A DNA stretch of 64,000 nucleotides from Solimonas variicoloris DSM 15731 (lineage in GTDB: Bacteria > Pseudomonadota > Gammaproteobacteria > Nevskiales > Nevskiaceae): the NCBI RefSeq assembly GCF_000382285.1, contig NZ_KB907925.1, positions 434,001-498,000 on the forward strand. Direction: 5' to 3'. The notes under the pieces were generated by a model. It saw nothing but the letters and a program-made list of their open reading frames with translations. It made no database searches and had not been told where the DNA came from. Of the stretch, positions 1 through 7,623 are shown in pieces; positions within the stretch are counted from its first letter, which is position 1, and each line of letters begins with the position of its first letter. Both the position numbers and the translations under genes were made by a program.

Positions 1-895
1 CCAGCAGCGCCTGGCCGGCGACCGCGCCGGGCGCCGGCTCCGGCGCGCGCTCGACCTGATAGCGCTGCGCCAGATCCGGGCTCTGCGCGAGCCGCTGGTG
101 CTGCTTGAGCGCCGAATTGACGGCGATCTTGCACTGGCTGTCGTGGATCGGCTTGGTGATGAAGCGGTAGATCTGGCCCTGGTTGATGAGGTCGATCGCG
201 CTGCCGGCGTCGGCGCGCTCGGTGAGGATCACCGACACCAGTTCCGGGCGGTGCTGCTTGAGCGTGCCGATCAGCGCGACCACCGGATTGTCCTGCACGC
301 GCGTGTCCGAGATCACGACGCCGATCGGCTCGCGCTCGAGATGGCCGACGGCGTCGTCCATGGTGCGCGCGCCGAACACGCGGAAGTCGCCGCCGAGAAT
401 CGCCTGGATCTTCGGCGGAACCTGCGGGTCGTCGTCGAGCACCAGTACGCCGGGCGTCGGGCCGCTGCCGGCCTCCGGCGCGCTGTCCGGCCGCGCCGCC
501 GCCTGCGTCGCGCGCGCGGCGCTGACGGCGCGCGCGACGGTCGCCGTCAGATCCTCGTTCGACCACGGCTTGTTGACGAAGCGGAAGATCTCGCCCTCGT
601 TGATCGAGCCGATGATCGCGTTGAGATCGGAATAGCCGGTCAGCAGGATGCGCATCGCCTGCGGATTCAGCTCGCGCGCGGCGCGCAGCAGCTCGATGCC
701 GCTCATGCCGGGCATGCGCTGGTCGCTGACGATGACGTCGACCGGCTGCGTCTTCAGCAGTTCGAGCGCACTGTTGCCGCCGTCGGCGAAGAACAGCTCG
801 TAGCGGCTGCGGAACAGGATGCGCATCGTCGTCAGCACGCGCGGCTCGTCGTCGACGAACAGCACGCGGGCGCGGGTGGCGGCGGTCTCGCTCAT
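1..895 (-). CDS. Response regulator with two receiver domains (partial, runs off the left edge)
   Basis: Reading leftward from the ATG at 893-895, the frame stays open to the window edge, giving about 298 residues without a stop. Residues about 10-125 form a receiver domain: acidic pair after the first strand (FVDDEP), phospho-acceptor Asp58 in the stretch IVSDQRMPGM, and the conserved Lys in RFVNKPW. After a short Ala/Pro-rich linker a second receiver follows (VLVLDDDP, candidate Asp197 in VISDTRV, FITKP). It lies 86 bases after the histidine kinase on the same strand, so it is probably that kinase's partner. Tandem receivers are common in proteins of phosphorelays or with HD-GYP or other outputs, but any output domain lies outside the window. 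The role as two-component regulator is firm; the target is unknown. Confidence 0.9.
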   Translation of the reverse strand, partial: MSETAATRARVLFVDDEPRVLTTMRILFRSRYELFFADGGNSALELLKTQPVDVIVSDQRMPGMSGIELLRAARELNPQAMRILLTGYSDLNAIIGSINEGEIFRFVNKPWSNEDLTATVARAVSAARATQAAARPDSAPEAGSGPTPGVLVLDDDPQVPPKIQAILGGDFRVFGARTMDDAVGHLEREPIGVVISDTRVQDNPVVALIGTLKQHRPELVSVILTERADAGSAIDLINQGQIYRFITKPIHDSQCKIAVNSALKQHQRLAQSPDLAQRYQVERAPEPAPGAVAGQALL

Positions 896-981
896 GGCGC
901 CGCGCGCCGCGCGTGGCGGCTTCCTGTGCGGGGGGGATGGGGAGCGGTGCATGCGGCGTCCTTGCGCGGGGGTGGGGGAAA

Positions 982-2817
982 TCAGGCGACGAGCGCGTCG
1001 GCCTCGATCGGCGCCGCGTTGGCGCGCGGCTGGCGCAGCGGCAGGCGGATCGTGAACGCGCTGCCCTTGCCGGGCGTCGAGCGGACCTCGATGCGGCCGC
1101 CGTGGTCCTCGATGATGCGGAACACGATCGACAGGCCGAGGCCGGTGCCGTGGCCGACCGGCTTGGTCGTGAAGAACGGCTCGAAGATGCGCGCGCGCAC
1201 GTCCTCGCTCATGCCGACGCCGGTGTCGAGGATGCGGATCGCGATGCCGTCGCCCTCGGCCTGCGTGTGCAGGTAGATGCGCCCGTTTTCCTGGCCGGCC
1301 TCGACGATCGCCTGCGCGGCGTTGGTGATGAGATTCAGGAACACCTGGTTGAGCTGCGACGGCGAGCACTCGATCGCCGGCAGCGCGCCGTACTGGCGGA
1401 TCACCTCGACGCGGCCCTTGAGCTGGTTGTGCGCGATCTTCAGCGCCGAGTCGAGGCCGTCGTTGACGTTGAACAGGTCGTGGCGCGAACGGTCGACGCG
1501 CGAGAAGTCCTTGAGGCTGGCGACCAGCTCCGCGATCTGCAGCAGGCCGTGATCGGTGTCGGCGAGCAGGCCGTCGAGGTCGCCGGCCAGCGCCTCGGCG
1601 TCGATCGATTCGCGCAGCGCCTGCGCGGTCGCCATCGCCTGCGCGACTTCGTCCTCGCGCGCGCGCTCGTCGGTCAGCAGGTCGAGCGCGCGGTTCTGCG
1701 CGCCGCACAGCTGGCGCAGGTCGGCGAGCGAGCCGCGCACGATCTCGGCGTTGCTGCGCGCGTAGCCGAGCGGCGTGTTGATCTCGTGCGCGACGCCGGC
1801 GACCATCTGGCCGAGCGAGGCCATCTTCTCCGACTGCACCAGCTGCGCCTGCGAGGCGCGCAGCTCGTCGAGCGCCTGCGACAGATCGTGCGTACGCGTT
1901 TCGACCTGCTCTTCGAGGTGCTCGTTGGCGTGCGACAGCTCGGCGTTGGCGCGGTCCAGCTCGCGGTAGCTGCGGCGCAGACGCAGGCCGAGCCAGGCCA
2001 GGATCAGCAGCAGCAGCGCGGTGTAGGCGGCGAGGATCAGGCGATAGCGATTGACCTCGGCGAGCTGGCTTTCGTACCAGCCGAGGTAGGCCTGCTCGAC
2101 CGCCTGCAGCTGCGCGCCGGTCGGGCGCGACAGGAACTCGCGGAACATGCCGACCAGCTCGCCCTTGTCGTCGAGCGCCTGCTCGCCGAGCGTGCGCAGC
2201 TCGCGCACCGCGTCGCGCAGCGGTGCCGGCTGCGCTGCCGACAGCTTGTCCAGCTCGTCGAGCGTGGCACGGATTTCCGGTGCGTTGGTCGGCGTCGGCG
2301 TGACACCGTAGTTGGTGATCTGGCTCTGCAGCTGGCCGAGCAGCGTGCGCAGCGCCTCGGGCGCGCCCGGCGGCAGCGCGGCGGTGGCCGTGGCGATGCG
2401 CGCCGGCACCGCGTCGATGGTGTTGATCGCGCGCTGCGTCAGCAGCGTGCTGCGCGCCTCGAAGTCGAAGCCGAGCTCGAACTTGGAGTCGATGGTGTCG
2501 AGGAAGGCGTCGAGGCTGCGGTCGAGCTCAGGCGTCAGGCCGCGCAGCGCCTGCTCGCCCTTGTCGAGCGCGTCGAGCGTCGCGCCGAGTTCGGCGGTGA
2601 TCTTCGAGCGGTCGGCGGCGGCGTCGGTCAGCGAGCTGGCGCGCGTCTGCGTGAAGGCGCGGTTCAGCGCGATGTCGAGGTTGTCGGCGCGGCGCAGCAG
2701 TTCGAGGCGCGCACGATGCAGGTCGGTGTCGACGCTCTGCGTCATGCGCACGAGAAAGATCAGTATCCCCAGTGCGACGGCCGCGAGCGCGGCCGGCCAT
2801 AGCCATCTCAGCTTCAT
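982..2817 (-). CDS. Membrane-bound sensor histidine kinase
   Basis: 611 residues from the ATG at 2815-2817, chosen over an upstream in-frame ATG (2841) because AGGGGG lies just upstream and the protein then begins directly with a membrane segment (residues about 5-25). A second hydrophobic segment near residue 260 (TALLLLILAWLGL) brackets a largely helical periplasmic domain of about 230 residues with no sensor family I can name. A coiled linker leads to the HisKA region with the phospho-acceptor His344 (AHEINTPL). The ATPase domain shows an N box (NLITNAAQAI), G1 (DTGVGM), F box (FEPFFTTK) and G2 (GTGLGLSI). It is the first gene of a two-gene unit with the double-receiver regulator. Catalytic residues look complete; the stimulus is unknown. 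Confidence 0.95.
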   Translation of the reverse strand: MKLRWLWPAALAAVALGILIFLVRMTQSVDTDLHRARLELLRRADNLDIALNRAFTQTRASSLTDAAADRSKITAELGATLDALDKGEQALRGLTPELDRSLDAFLDTIDSKFELGFDFEARSTLLTQRAINTIDAVPARIATATAALPPGAPEALRTLLGQLQSQITNYGVTPTPTNAPEIRATLDELDKLSAAQPAPLRDAVRELRTLGEQALDDKGELVGMFREFLSRPTGAQLQAVEQAYLGWYESQLAEVNRYRLILAAYTALLLLILAWLGLRLRRSYRELDRANAELSHANEHLEEQVETRTHDLSQALDELRASQAQLVQSEKMASLGQMVAGVAHEINTPLGYARSNAEIVRGSLADLRQLCGAQNRALDLLTDERAREDEVAQAMATAQALRESIDAEALAGDLDGLLADTDHGLLQIAELVASLKDFSRVDRSRHDLFNVNDGLDSALKIAHNQLKGRVEVIRQYGALPAIECSPSQLNQVFLNLITNAAQAIVEAGQENGRIYLHTQAEGDGIAIRILDTGVGMSEDVRARIFEPFFTTKPVGHGTGLGLSIVFRIIEDHGGRIEVRSTPGKGSAFTIRLPLRQPRANAAPIEADALVA

Positions 2818-2999
2818 GTCTGCGCTCCCCCTGACGCCCATGTCAGTCGCCGGTCATCTTCCGGCGTCGGCTGGGCCGCGCCGGCATGCCGGCGCTTTTT
2901 CGAATCCGAGCATTTACGCGGCCGCGCCGGGCGCGCGCCTCACCCTTCTGAGGGAGGTCGCGCGCGCTGACCCGGCTTTGCGCGCCTGCCGGCAGTCAC

Positions 3000-3005
3000 T
3001 AGAAT
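3000..3005 (+). promoter_or_regulatory. Candidate -10 box upstream of the UPF0114 gene
   Basis: TAGAAT at 3000-3005 resembles a sigma70 -10 box, with a weak -35-like TTTGCG at 2978-2983 (16-base spacer), 31 bases before the start codon at 3037. Pattern match only; the -35 is poor. Confidence 0.3.
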
Positions 3006-3036
3006 CGCGCTTCCCGCGTTCGTTCCCGGTCTGCCG

Positions 3037-3618
3037 ATGTCCGCTCCGTCCCCCAAGGATCTCAGCCCCTTGCCTGCCCTGATCTTCTCCTCGCGCTGGC
3101 TGCAGCTGCCCCTCTACCTCGGCCTGATCGTCGCCCAGGGCGTCTACGTCATCCTCTTCGTCAAGGAGCTGTGGCATCTGATCCACGGCGCCTTCGAGCT
3201 GCGCGAGCAGGAGGTGATGCTGATCGTGCTCGGCCTGATCGACGTGGTGATGATCTCCAACCTGCTGGTGATGGTGATCGTCGGCGGCTACGAGACCTTC
3301 GTGTCGCGCCTGCGCCTGGAGGGCCATCCGGACCAGCCGGAATGGCTGTCGCACGTCAATGCCTCGGTGCTGAAGGTCAAGCTGGCGATGGCGATCATCG
3401 GCATCTCCTCGATCCATCTGCTGAAGACCTTCATCGAGGCCGGTGCGCTCGGCCTGCCGCTGTGCGGCGCGGCCGACGCCGGCGCGCGCTGCACCAACTC
3501 GACGCCGGCCGGCGTGATGTGGCAGACCATCATCCACTGCGTGTTCATCGCCTCGGCGATCGGCATCGCCTGGACCGATCGCCTGATGGCGAGCACGAGC
3601 GGCAAGCACGCGCACTGA
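3037..3618 (+). CDS. UPF0114 family integral membrane protein
   Basis: 193 residues. Hydrophobic segments lie at about 25-45 ([17 protein letters not shown]), 62-85 ([29 protein letters not shown]), 110-130 and 165-185. The pattern of a Gly-Gly-Tyr-Glu-Thr-Phe turn followed by a cytoplasmic loop and a SSIHLLK segment is characteristic of the UPF0114 (YqhA) family, whose function is not established. It is slightly longer than typical members because of the Cys/Thr-rich loop at about 145-160. It is transcribed divergently from the histidine kinase and stands alone; the next gene is convergent. Confidence 0.85.
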   Translation: MSAPSPKDLSPLPALIFSSRWLQLPLYLGLIVAQGVYVILFVKELWHLIHGAFELREQEVMLIVLGLIDVVMISNLLVMVIVGGYETFVSRLRLEGHPDQPEWLSHVNASVLKVKLAMAIIGISSIHLLKTFIEAGALGLPLCGAADAGARCTNSTPAGVMWQTIIHCVFIASAIGIAWTDRLMASTSGKHAH

Positions 3619-3799
3619 CGCGCCGCGGCCGCCTCGCCGCCGGCCGCCGGCGGCGCCACTGCGCGCACAGGTACGGTCGGAACCACGCCGGCATCGCCAG
3701 GCCGCGCAGCGGCCGTGGCGACCCGGGTGCCTTGCGCCACCGGCTGCGCATCGCCTGCCGCGCTTCGCGCCGACGGCGGATGAACCTTTACAGAGGTTC

Positions 3800-5038
3800 C
3801 TAGGCGGCGGCCGGCGTGTGATTCAGCGTCGCGTCGTTCGGCGCGTGCAGCACGCAGCTGGTGCCGCCCGGCGTGTACATCATCACCACGCAGCGATTGC
3901 AGGCGGTGCAGCCGGAGGTGGTGGCGCGGCCGTCGCGGAACTTGTTGACGAGCTCGGCGTCGTGGATCAGCGCGCGGCCCATGACCACGCAGTCGAAACC
4001 GTCGGCCATCAGCGCCTCGACGCCGGCCAGCGACTTGGCGCCGCCGAGATAGGCGAGCGGCATCTTCACCGCGGCACGGACCTGACGCGAGTATTCGCGG
4101 AAGTACAGCTCGTGGAATTCGATCTTCGGTGCCACCAGCTCCTGCAGGCCGGCGGCGAAGCGCACGATCGGGTTCTCGATCGAGGTCAGCGCTTCCTTCG
4201 GCATCGGGCTGCCGAAGATCGCCCACGGCGCCTCGACGTTCATGCCGCCGCTGAGCACCAGCAGATGCGCGCCCTCGCGCTCCAGCACGCGCGCCACGGT
4301 CGCCGCGTCGGCGGCGGTGGCGCCCTTCCGGGTGCCTTCGGTGACGCAGATCTTGCAGGTCACCGCCATCTCGTGGCCGACCGCGTCGAGCACGCGGCGC
4401 AGCACCATTGCCGGGAAGCGCGCGCGCTGCTCGGCCGGGCCGCCGTAGCCGTCGCGGCGCTTGTTGTACATCGGCGACAGGAACTGGCTCAGCAGGTAGC
4501 CGTGGCCCATGTGGATCTCGGCGGCGTCGAAACCGGCTTCGCGCGCCAGCCGCGCCGCCGCGACGAACTCGCCGGCGACGGCGTCCATGTCGGCCTCGGT
4601 CATCGCCGTGCGGAACAGCCGCCCGCTGAGCATGCCGGCGGCGTTGAAGCCGCCGGACGCCGACTTCGGATAGCGCGTCGTCAGCTGCGGCAGGAAGGTG
4701 AAGGCGCCGCCGTGGGTGATCTGCGCGCAGATCGCCGCGCCCTCGCGATGCACGGCCTCGGTCAGCGCGCGCAGATGCGGCAGGCTCTCGCGGTTCAGCG
4801 AGACCTGGTCGACGAAGGTGCGGCCGTCCGGGCTGACCGCGCAGTAGGCGACGGTGGTCATGCCGACGCCGCCGGCGGCGATGCGGCGGTGATGCTCGAC
4901 CAGCATCTTCGACGGTATGCCGCCCTTGGCCATGCCCTCGTTGGTGGCCGACTTGATGAAGCGGTTGCGCAGCTTCAGCGGGCCGATCCGGGTGCTGGAG
5001 AACGGCGAGGGAATGCTGTCGGGGGCGGGCGTGATCAT
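3800..5038 (-). CDS. Old Yellow Enzyme-family NADH:flavin oxidoreductase
   Basis: 412 residues forming an FMN TIM barrel of the Old Yellow Enzyme family. N-terminal IGPLKLRNRFIKSATNE is the usual first strand; HGGAF and EIHMGHGYLLSQFLSP followed by KRRDGYGG are family hallmarks around the flavin and substrate pocket. The C-terminus carries CTACNRC plus a fourth Cys eleven residues later (residues about 380-400), recalling the 4Fe-4S ligand set of dienoyl-CoA reductase-like members but with CX2CX2CX11C spacing rather than the usual CX2CX3CX11C. The linked NAD(P)-binding C-terminal domain of those larger enzymes is absent. A GGAG lies 6 bases before the ATG. It is first on the minus strand downstream of an oxygenase group, so reduction of an enone or enoyl intermediate is plausible. 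Confidence 0.9.
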   Translation of the reverse strand: MITPAPDSIPSPFSSTRIGPLKLRNRFIKSATNEGMAKGGIPSKMLVEHHRRIAAGGVGMTTVAYCAVSPDGRTFVDQVSLNRESLPHLRALTEAVHREGAAICAQITHGGAFTFLPQLTTRYPKSASGGFNAAGMLSGRLFRTAMTEADMDAVAGEFVAAARLAREAGFDAAEIHMGHGYLLSQFLSPMYNKRRDGYGGPAEQRARFPAMVLRRVLDAVGHEMAVTCKICVTEGTRKGATAADAATVARVLEREGAHLLVLSGGMNVEAPWAIFGSPMPKEALTSIENPIVRFAAGLQELVAPKIEFHELYFREYSRQVRAAVKMPLAYLGGAKSLAGVEALMADGFDCVVMGRALIHDAELVNKFRDGRATTSGCTACNRCVVMMYTPGGTSCVLHAPNDATLNHTPAAA

Positions 5039-5120
5039 GGCGGCTCCGATGGGGACGGCCGCTACGCTGCCTTGCCGGCGCCGATCCGGCCTCGTCCGGA
5101 TGGAGCGGGTCGGCGCCGGC

Positions 5121-5852
5121 TCAGGCCTGGCGGCGGAAGGTCACGACCAGCACGTCGCGGTACGCCGGCTGCGCCGCGTCGAGCGGCTGCACCGGCGTCA
5201 CGCCGTGGAACACGCGATGGTCGTCGACCAGCACGGCGTCGAGCGGCGCGGTCAGCGTGAAGGCGCCGAGCCGGCGCCCGTCCGGAGCGTGGATCGTGGT
5301 CGTGCCGCTGGCGATGTTGTGGCGGCGCACCATCAGCACCAGCACGTAGTCGACGCCGTCGCGGTGCACGCCTTCCGGCGTCGGCTGGCCGTCCATGCCG
5401 GCGGCCGCCTCGATGCGGAACTGGTGGACCTCGATATGCCAGCGCGCGACGTCCGGCGCCAGCGCGGCGCACTGCGCGCGGCACCAGGCCAGCACCGCCG
5501 GCAGCGTCGAACCGGCGTCGAGCGCCGCGTCGATCGGCTCGAACCAGCGTGCGATACCGCCGTTCAGCGGGTTGTAGTCGCGGCTCTGCCAGTGCGGCTG
5601 GTGATGCTCGCGGACGATCGCCTCGGCGCTGCCCGCGTAGACCGCGTAGCGCCGGCGCCGGTAGCGGCCGCCGTCCGCCATGTAGGCGTCGAGCGGCATG
5701 CCGTCCCAGCTCGCCGCGAAGGCGTCCCAGTCGGCGAGGGCGCCGTGCGGCGCCAGTGCGGCGTGCAGCTGCGCCGCCGGCAGGAAACGATGACCGTGCT
5801 CGCGCAGCGCGGCGAGCAGTTCGGGATCGGCGGAGAAGTGCGGCGAGAGCAT
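5121..5852 (-). CDS. 2-oxoglutarate/Fe(II)-dependent oxygenase, 2OG-Fe_Oxy_2-like
   Basis: About 243 residues from the ATG near 5852 (a TTG at 5916-5918 would add 22 residues; the ATG is preferred because the protein then begins near the first predicted helix). The double-stranded beta-helix core shows the HxD metal pair (GVHRDGVDYV, residues about 165-175) and a distal His in VFHGVTPV (about 220), followed by an Arg-rich last strand. This resembles the 2OG-Fe dioxygenase group that includes bacterial amino-acid hydroxylases such as L-isoleucine 4-hydroxylase; the assignment is from recognised motifs. Same strand as the ferredoxin and ene-reductase genes, with 88 bases separating it from the ferredoxin. 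Confidence 0.75.
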   Translation of the reverse strand: MLSPHFSADPELLAALREHGHRFLPAAQLHAALAPHGALADWDAFAASWDGMPLDAYMADGGRYRRRRYAVYAGSAEAIVREHHQPHWQSRDYNPLNGGIARWFEPIDAALDAGSTLPAVLAWCRAQCAALAPDVARWHIEVHQFRIEAAAGMDGQPTPEGVHRDGVDYVLVLMVRRHNIASGTTTIHAPDGRRLGAFTLTAPLDAVLVDDHRVFHGVTPVQPLDAAQPAYRDVLVVTFRRQA

Positions 5853-5940
5853 GGCGCGTCCACGACCCGGAAGCGGGTCAAGGCCGCGTATTGGACTCCA
5901 CTTGCGCCGCCGCGGCAATGCGCGGCGGCGGCGCCCGCCG

Positions 5941-6264
5941 CTAGACCTGCGGCGCGACTTCCACCGTCAGGCCGTCGAGCGTGTCGTCGACCGGAATCTG
6001 GCACGACAGCCGCGAACTCGGCCGCAGCTCGACGAAATCGGCCAGCGCTTCGAGCATCGCCGCCTCGTCGGCGCTCCTGGCCGGCAGGCGCGGCGCCCAG
6101 GCGGCGTCGATGTAGACATGGCAGGTGCCGCAGGACATCGCGCCGCCGCAGGTGCCGTCGATGCCGAAGCCGGCGTCGCGCAGCGTCTCCATCAGCGGTG
6201 CGCCGTTCATTGCCTCGACGTCGCGCTCGGCGCCGTCGCGGTCCTTGACCCGTACAACCGTCAT
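5941..6264 (-). CDS. 2Fe-2S ferredoxin, adrenodoxin/putidaredoxin type
   Basis: 107 residues with the vertebrate-type 2Fe-2S ligand pattern: Cys39, Cys45, Cys48 in TCGGAMSCGTCHV (CX5CX2C) and a fourth Cys in RLSCQIPV near residue 87. The acidic stretch between the third and fourth Cys (ADEAAMLEALADFVEL) is the usual partner-docking helix. GGAG lies before the ATG. It follows the KshA-like Rieske oxygenase on the same strand and is the obvious electron donor candidate for it, although an intrinsic terminator separates the two. A ferredoxin reductase is not present in the window. Confidence 0.93.
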   Translation of the reverse strand: MTVVRVKDRDGAERDVEAMNGAPLMETLRDAGFGIDGTCGGAMSCGTCHVYIDAAWAPRLPARSADEAAMLEALADFVELRPSSRLSCQIPVDDTLDGLTVEVAPQV

Positions 6265-6276
6265 TCGTGACTCCAG

Positions 6277-6305
6277 AAAAAAGCCCCGGTCTCGGCGACC
6301 GGGGC
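6277..6305 (-). terminator. Intrinsic terminator between the Rieske oxygenase and ferredoxin genes
   Basis: A perfect 9-bp stem (GCCCCGGTC / GACCGGGGC) with a 5-base loop at 6283-6305, followed on the minus strand by a run of six T (6282-6277). It lies 25 bases past the Rieske oxygenase stop and 12 bases before the ferredoxin ATG, so it should end or attenuate transcripts between the two genes. Confidence 0.85.
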
Positions 6306-6330
6306 GCTGAAACGTCCGGCGGGGCTCGCG

Positions 6331-7350
6331 TCAGATCTTGGCGAGCGTCGCGGCGTCGAGGTTGGTGTAGAACTGCCGGAACCACTTGCGGAACTGCAGC
6401 ACCGGGCCGTCGCCGTCGCAGAGCAGCGGGTTCGGGCGGTACTTCTTGTTGTTCCAGACGATGAAATCGACGCTCTCGAAGCCGGCGCTCTCCTCGCCCT
6501 CGGCGGCACCGATCATGTGGTCGATGACCTTCTTCGAGGCCGCCAGCTCCGGCGTGCCGGCCGGGTAGTCGACATGGCGGAAGCTCATGTTCATGCGGCT
6601 CTTCTCGGCGCTGATCGGCTGCGTGTACGAGATCATCGTCGCGGTGATGCCGTGCTGGTTGAAGCGCATCACGTTGAGGCCCGGGCCGTAGACGTCGCCG
6701 ACGATGTAGCCCTTGCCGATGTCGAGCTTCATGCGCGGGCCGTCGTAGGTCGCCTCGACCGGCGGGATCATCGGCGCGCCGTGCAGGAACTTCAGATGCG
6801 CGGTGTCGACGCCGTTCTCGGCGATCTCCTGGATGCAGGTGTCGGCCGTCCAGCTGCCGCGGCGCGAGCCGGTGTAGCCGGTCGGATCTTCCATCTCCGG
6901 GATGTACGGCAGCTCCCAGGTCGGCTCGGCGCACAGCGGGTGATACCAGGCCCACATCATTCCGTACTTCTCGACCATCGGCAGCGTGCGCAGGATCGCC
7001 TGCTTCTTGACGATCGGCGGCGTGACCTTGCCGTACGGGATGTTCTTGCACCAGCCGGCGGTGTCGTATTCCCAGTGATGGAACGGGCAGCGGATGTGCT
7101 CGCCGCAGACCTTGCCGCCGTGGCCCATGTGCGCGCCGAGGTGCGGGCAGTACGGATCCGACATGCCGGGCTTGCCGGATTCGGTGCGGAACAGCACCCA
7201 CTCCTGGCCGAACAGCGTTACGTTGCGCAGCTCGCCGGCCTTCAGGGCGTCGGAGTAGTCGACGAAGAACCAGCCGGTCGGGATCGGGAACGGGCTGCGT
7301 TCCAGGCCCTGCGACTCGAGCAAGATCTTGAGATTGATTTGGTCACCCAT
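6331..7350 (-). CDS. Rieske non-heme iron oxygenase, KshA-like
   Basis: 339 residues. The N-terminal Rieske domain has Cys68-x-His70 (CPH) and Cys88-x2-His91 (CPFH) binding a 2Fe-2S cluster. The catalytic domain has the mononuclear iron motif at residues 178-190 (ENGVDTAHLKFLH: Asp182, His185, His190). Length, single-subunit layout and motif spacing fit the group that contains 3-ketosteroid 9alpha-hydroxylase oxygenase KshA and cholesterol 7-desaturases. GGAGG lies 10 bases before the ATG. Neighbours on the same strand are a 2Fe-2S ferredoxin, a 2OG oxygenase and an ene-reductase. The steroid assignment is an inference supported by the KstD-like gene at 28.3 kb; another terpenoid or aromatic substrate is possible. 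Confidence 0.9.
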   Translation of the reverse strand: MGDQINLKILLESQGLERSPFPIPTGWFFVDYSDALKAGELRNVTLFGQEWVLFRTESGKPGMSDPYCPHLGAHMGHGGKVCGEHIRCPFHHWEYDTAGWCKNIPYGKVTPPIVKKQAILRTLPMVEKYGMMWAWYHPLCAEPTWELPYIPEMEDPTGYTGSRRGSWTADTCIQEIAENGVDTAHLKFLHGAPMIPPVEATYDGPRMKLDIGKGYIVGDVYGPGLNVMRFNQHGITATMISYTQPISAEKSRMNMSFRHVDYPAGTPELAASKKVIDHMIGAAEGEESAGFESVDFIVWNNKKYRPNPLLCDGDGPVLQFRKWFRQFYTNLDAATLAKI

Positions 7351-7623
7351 TGCGGCCCGTCCTCCACGGCGTGCAGTTTGCGGCCCCGGCGTCCTGCCGG
7401 GCGTACAGCGAATGGTCGCCCCAAGTTTGCAGGTCGTCTTAGTCCTTTCGGGGGAGAGTGGGAAAGCGGCCCCGGCAGCGCGTCGCGCGACGATTGCGGG
7501 TAAGTCCCTAGGCCGAATTTACCGTGGCCGCACGCTAGCCGGGCGGATGCGCTCCCGGCCTATACTCGGACACAAATAATTCACAGAACGCGGCGTCAGC
7601 GCGCCGTGGGGAGCGAGGGGACG

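Noticed and set aside
3619-3799. Small gene in the gap between the UPF0114 and OYE genes
   Set aside because: Only Arg-rich frames without a ribosome site; nothing to support coding.
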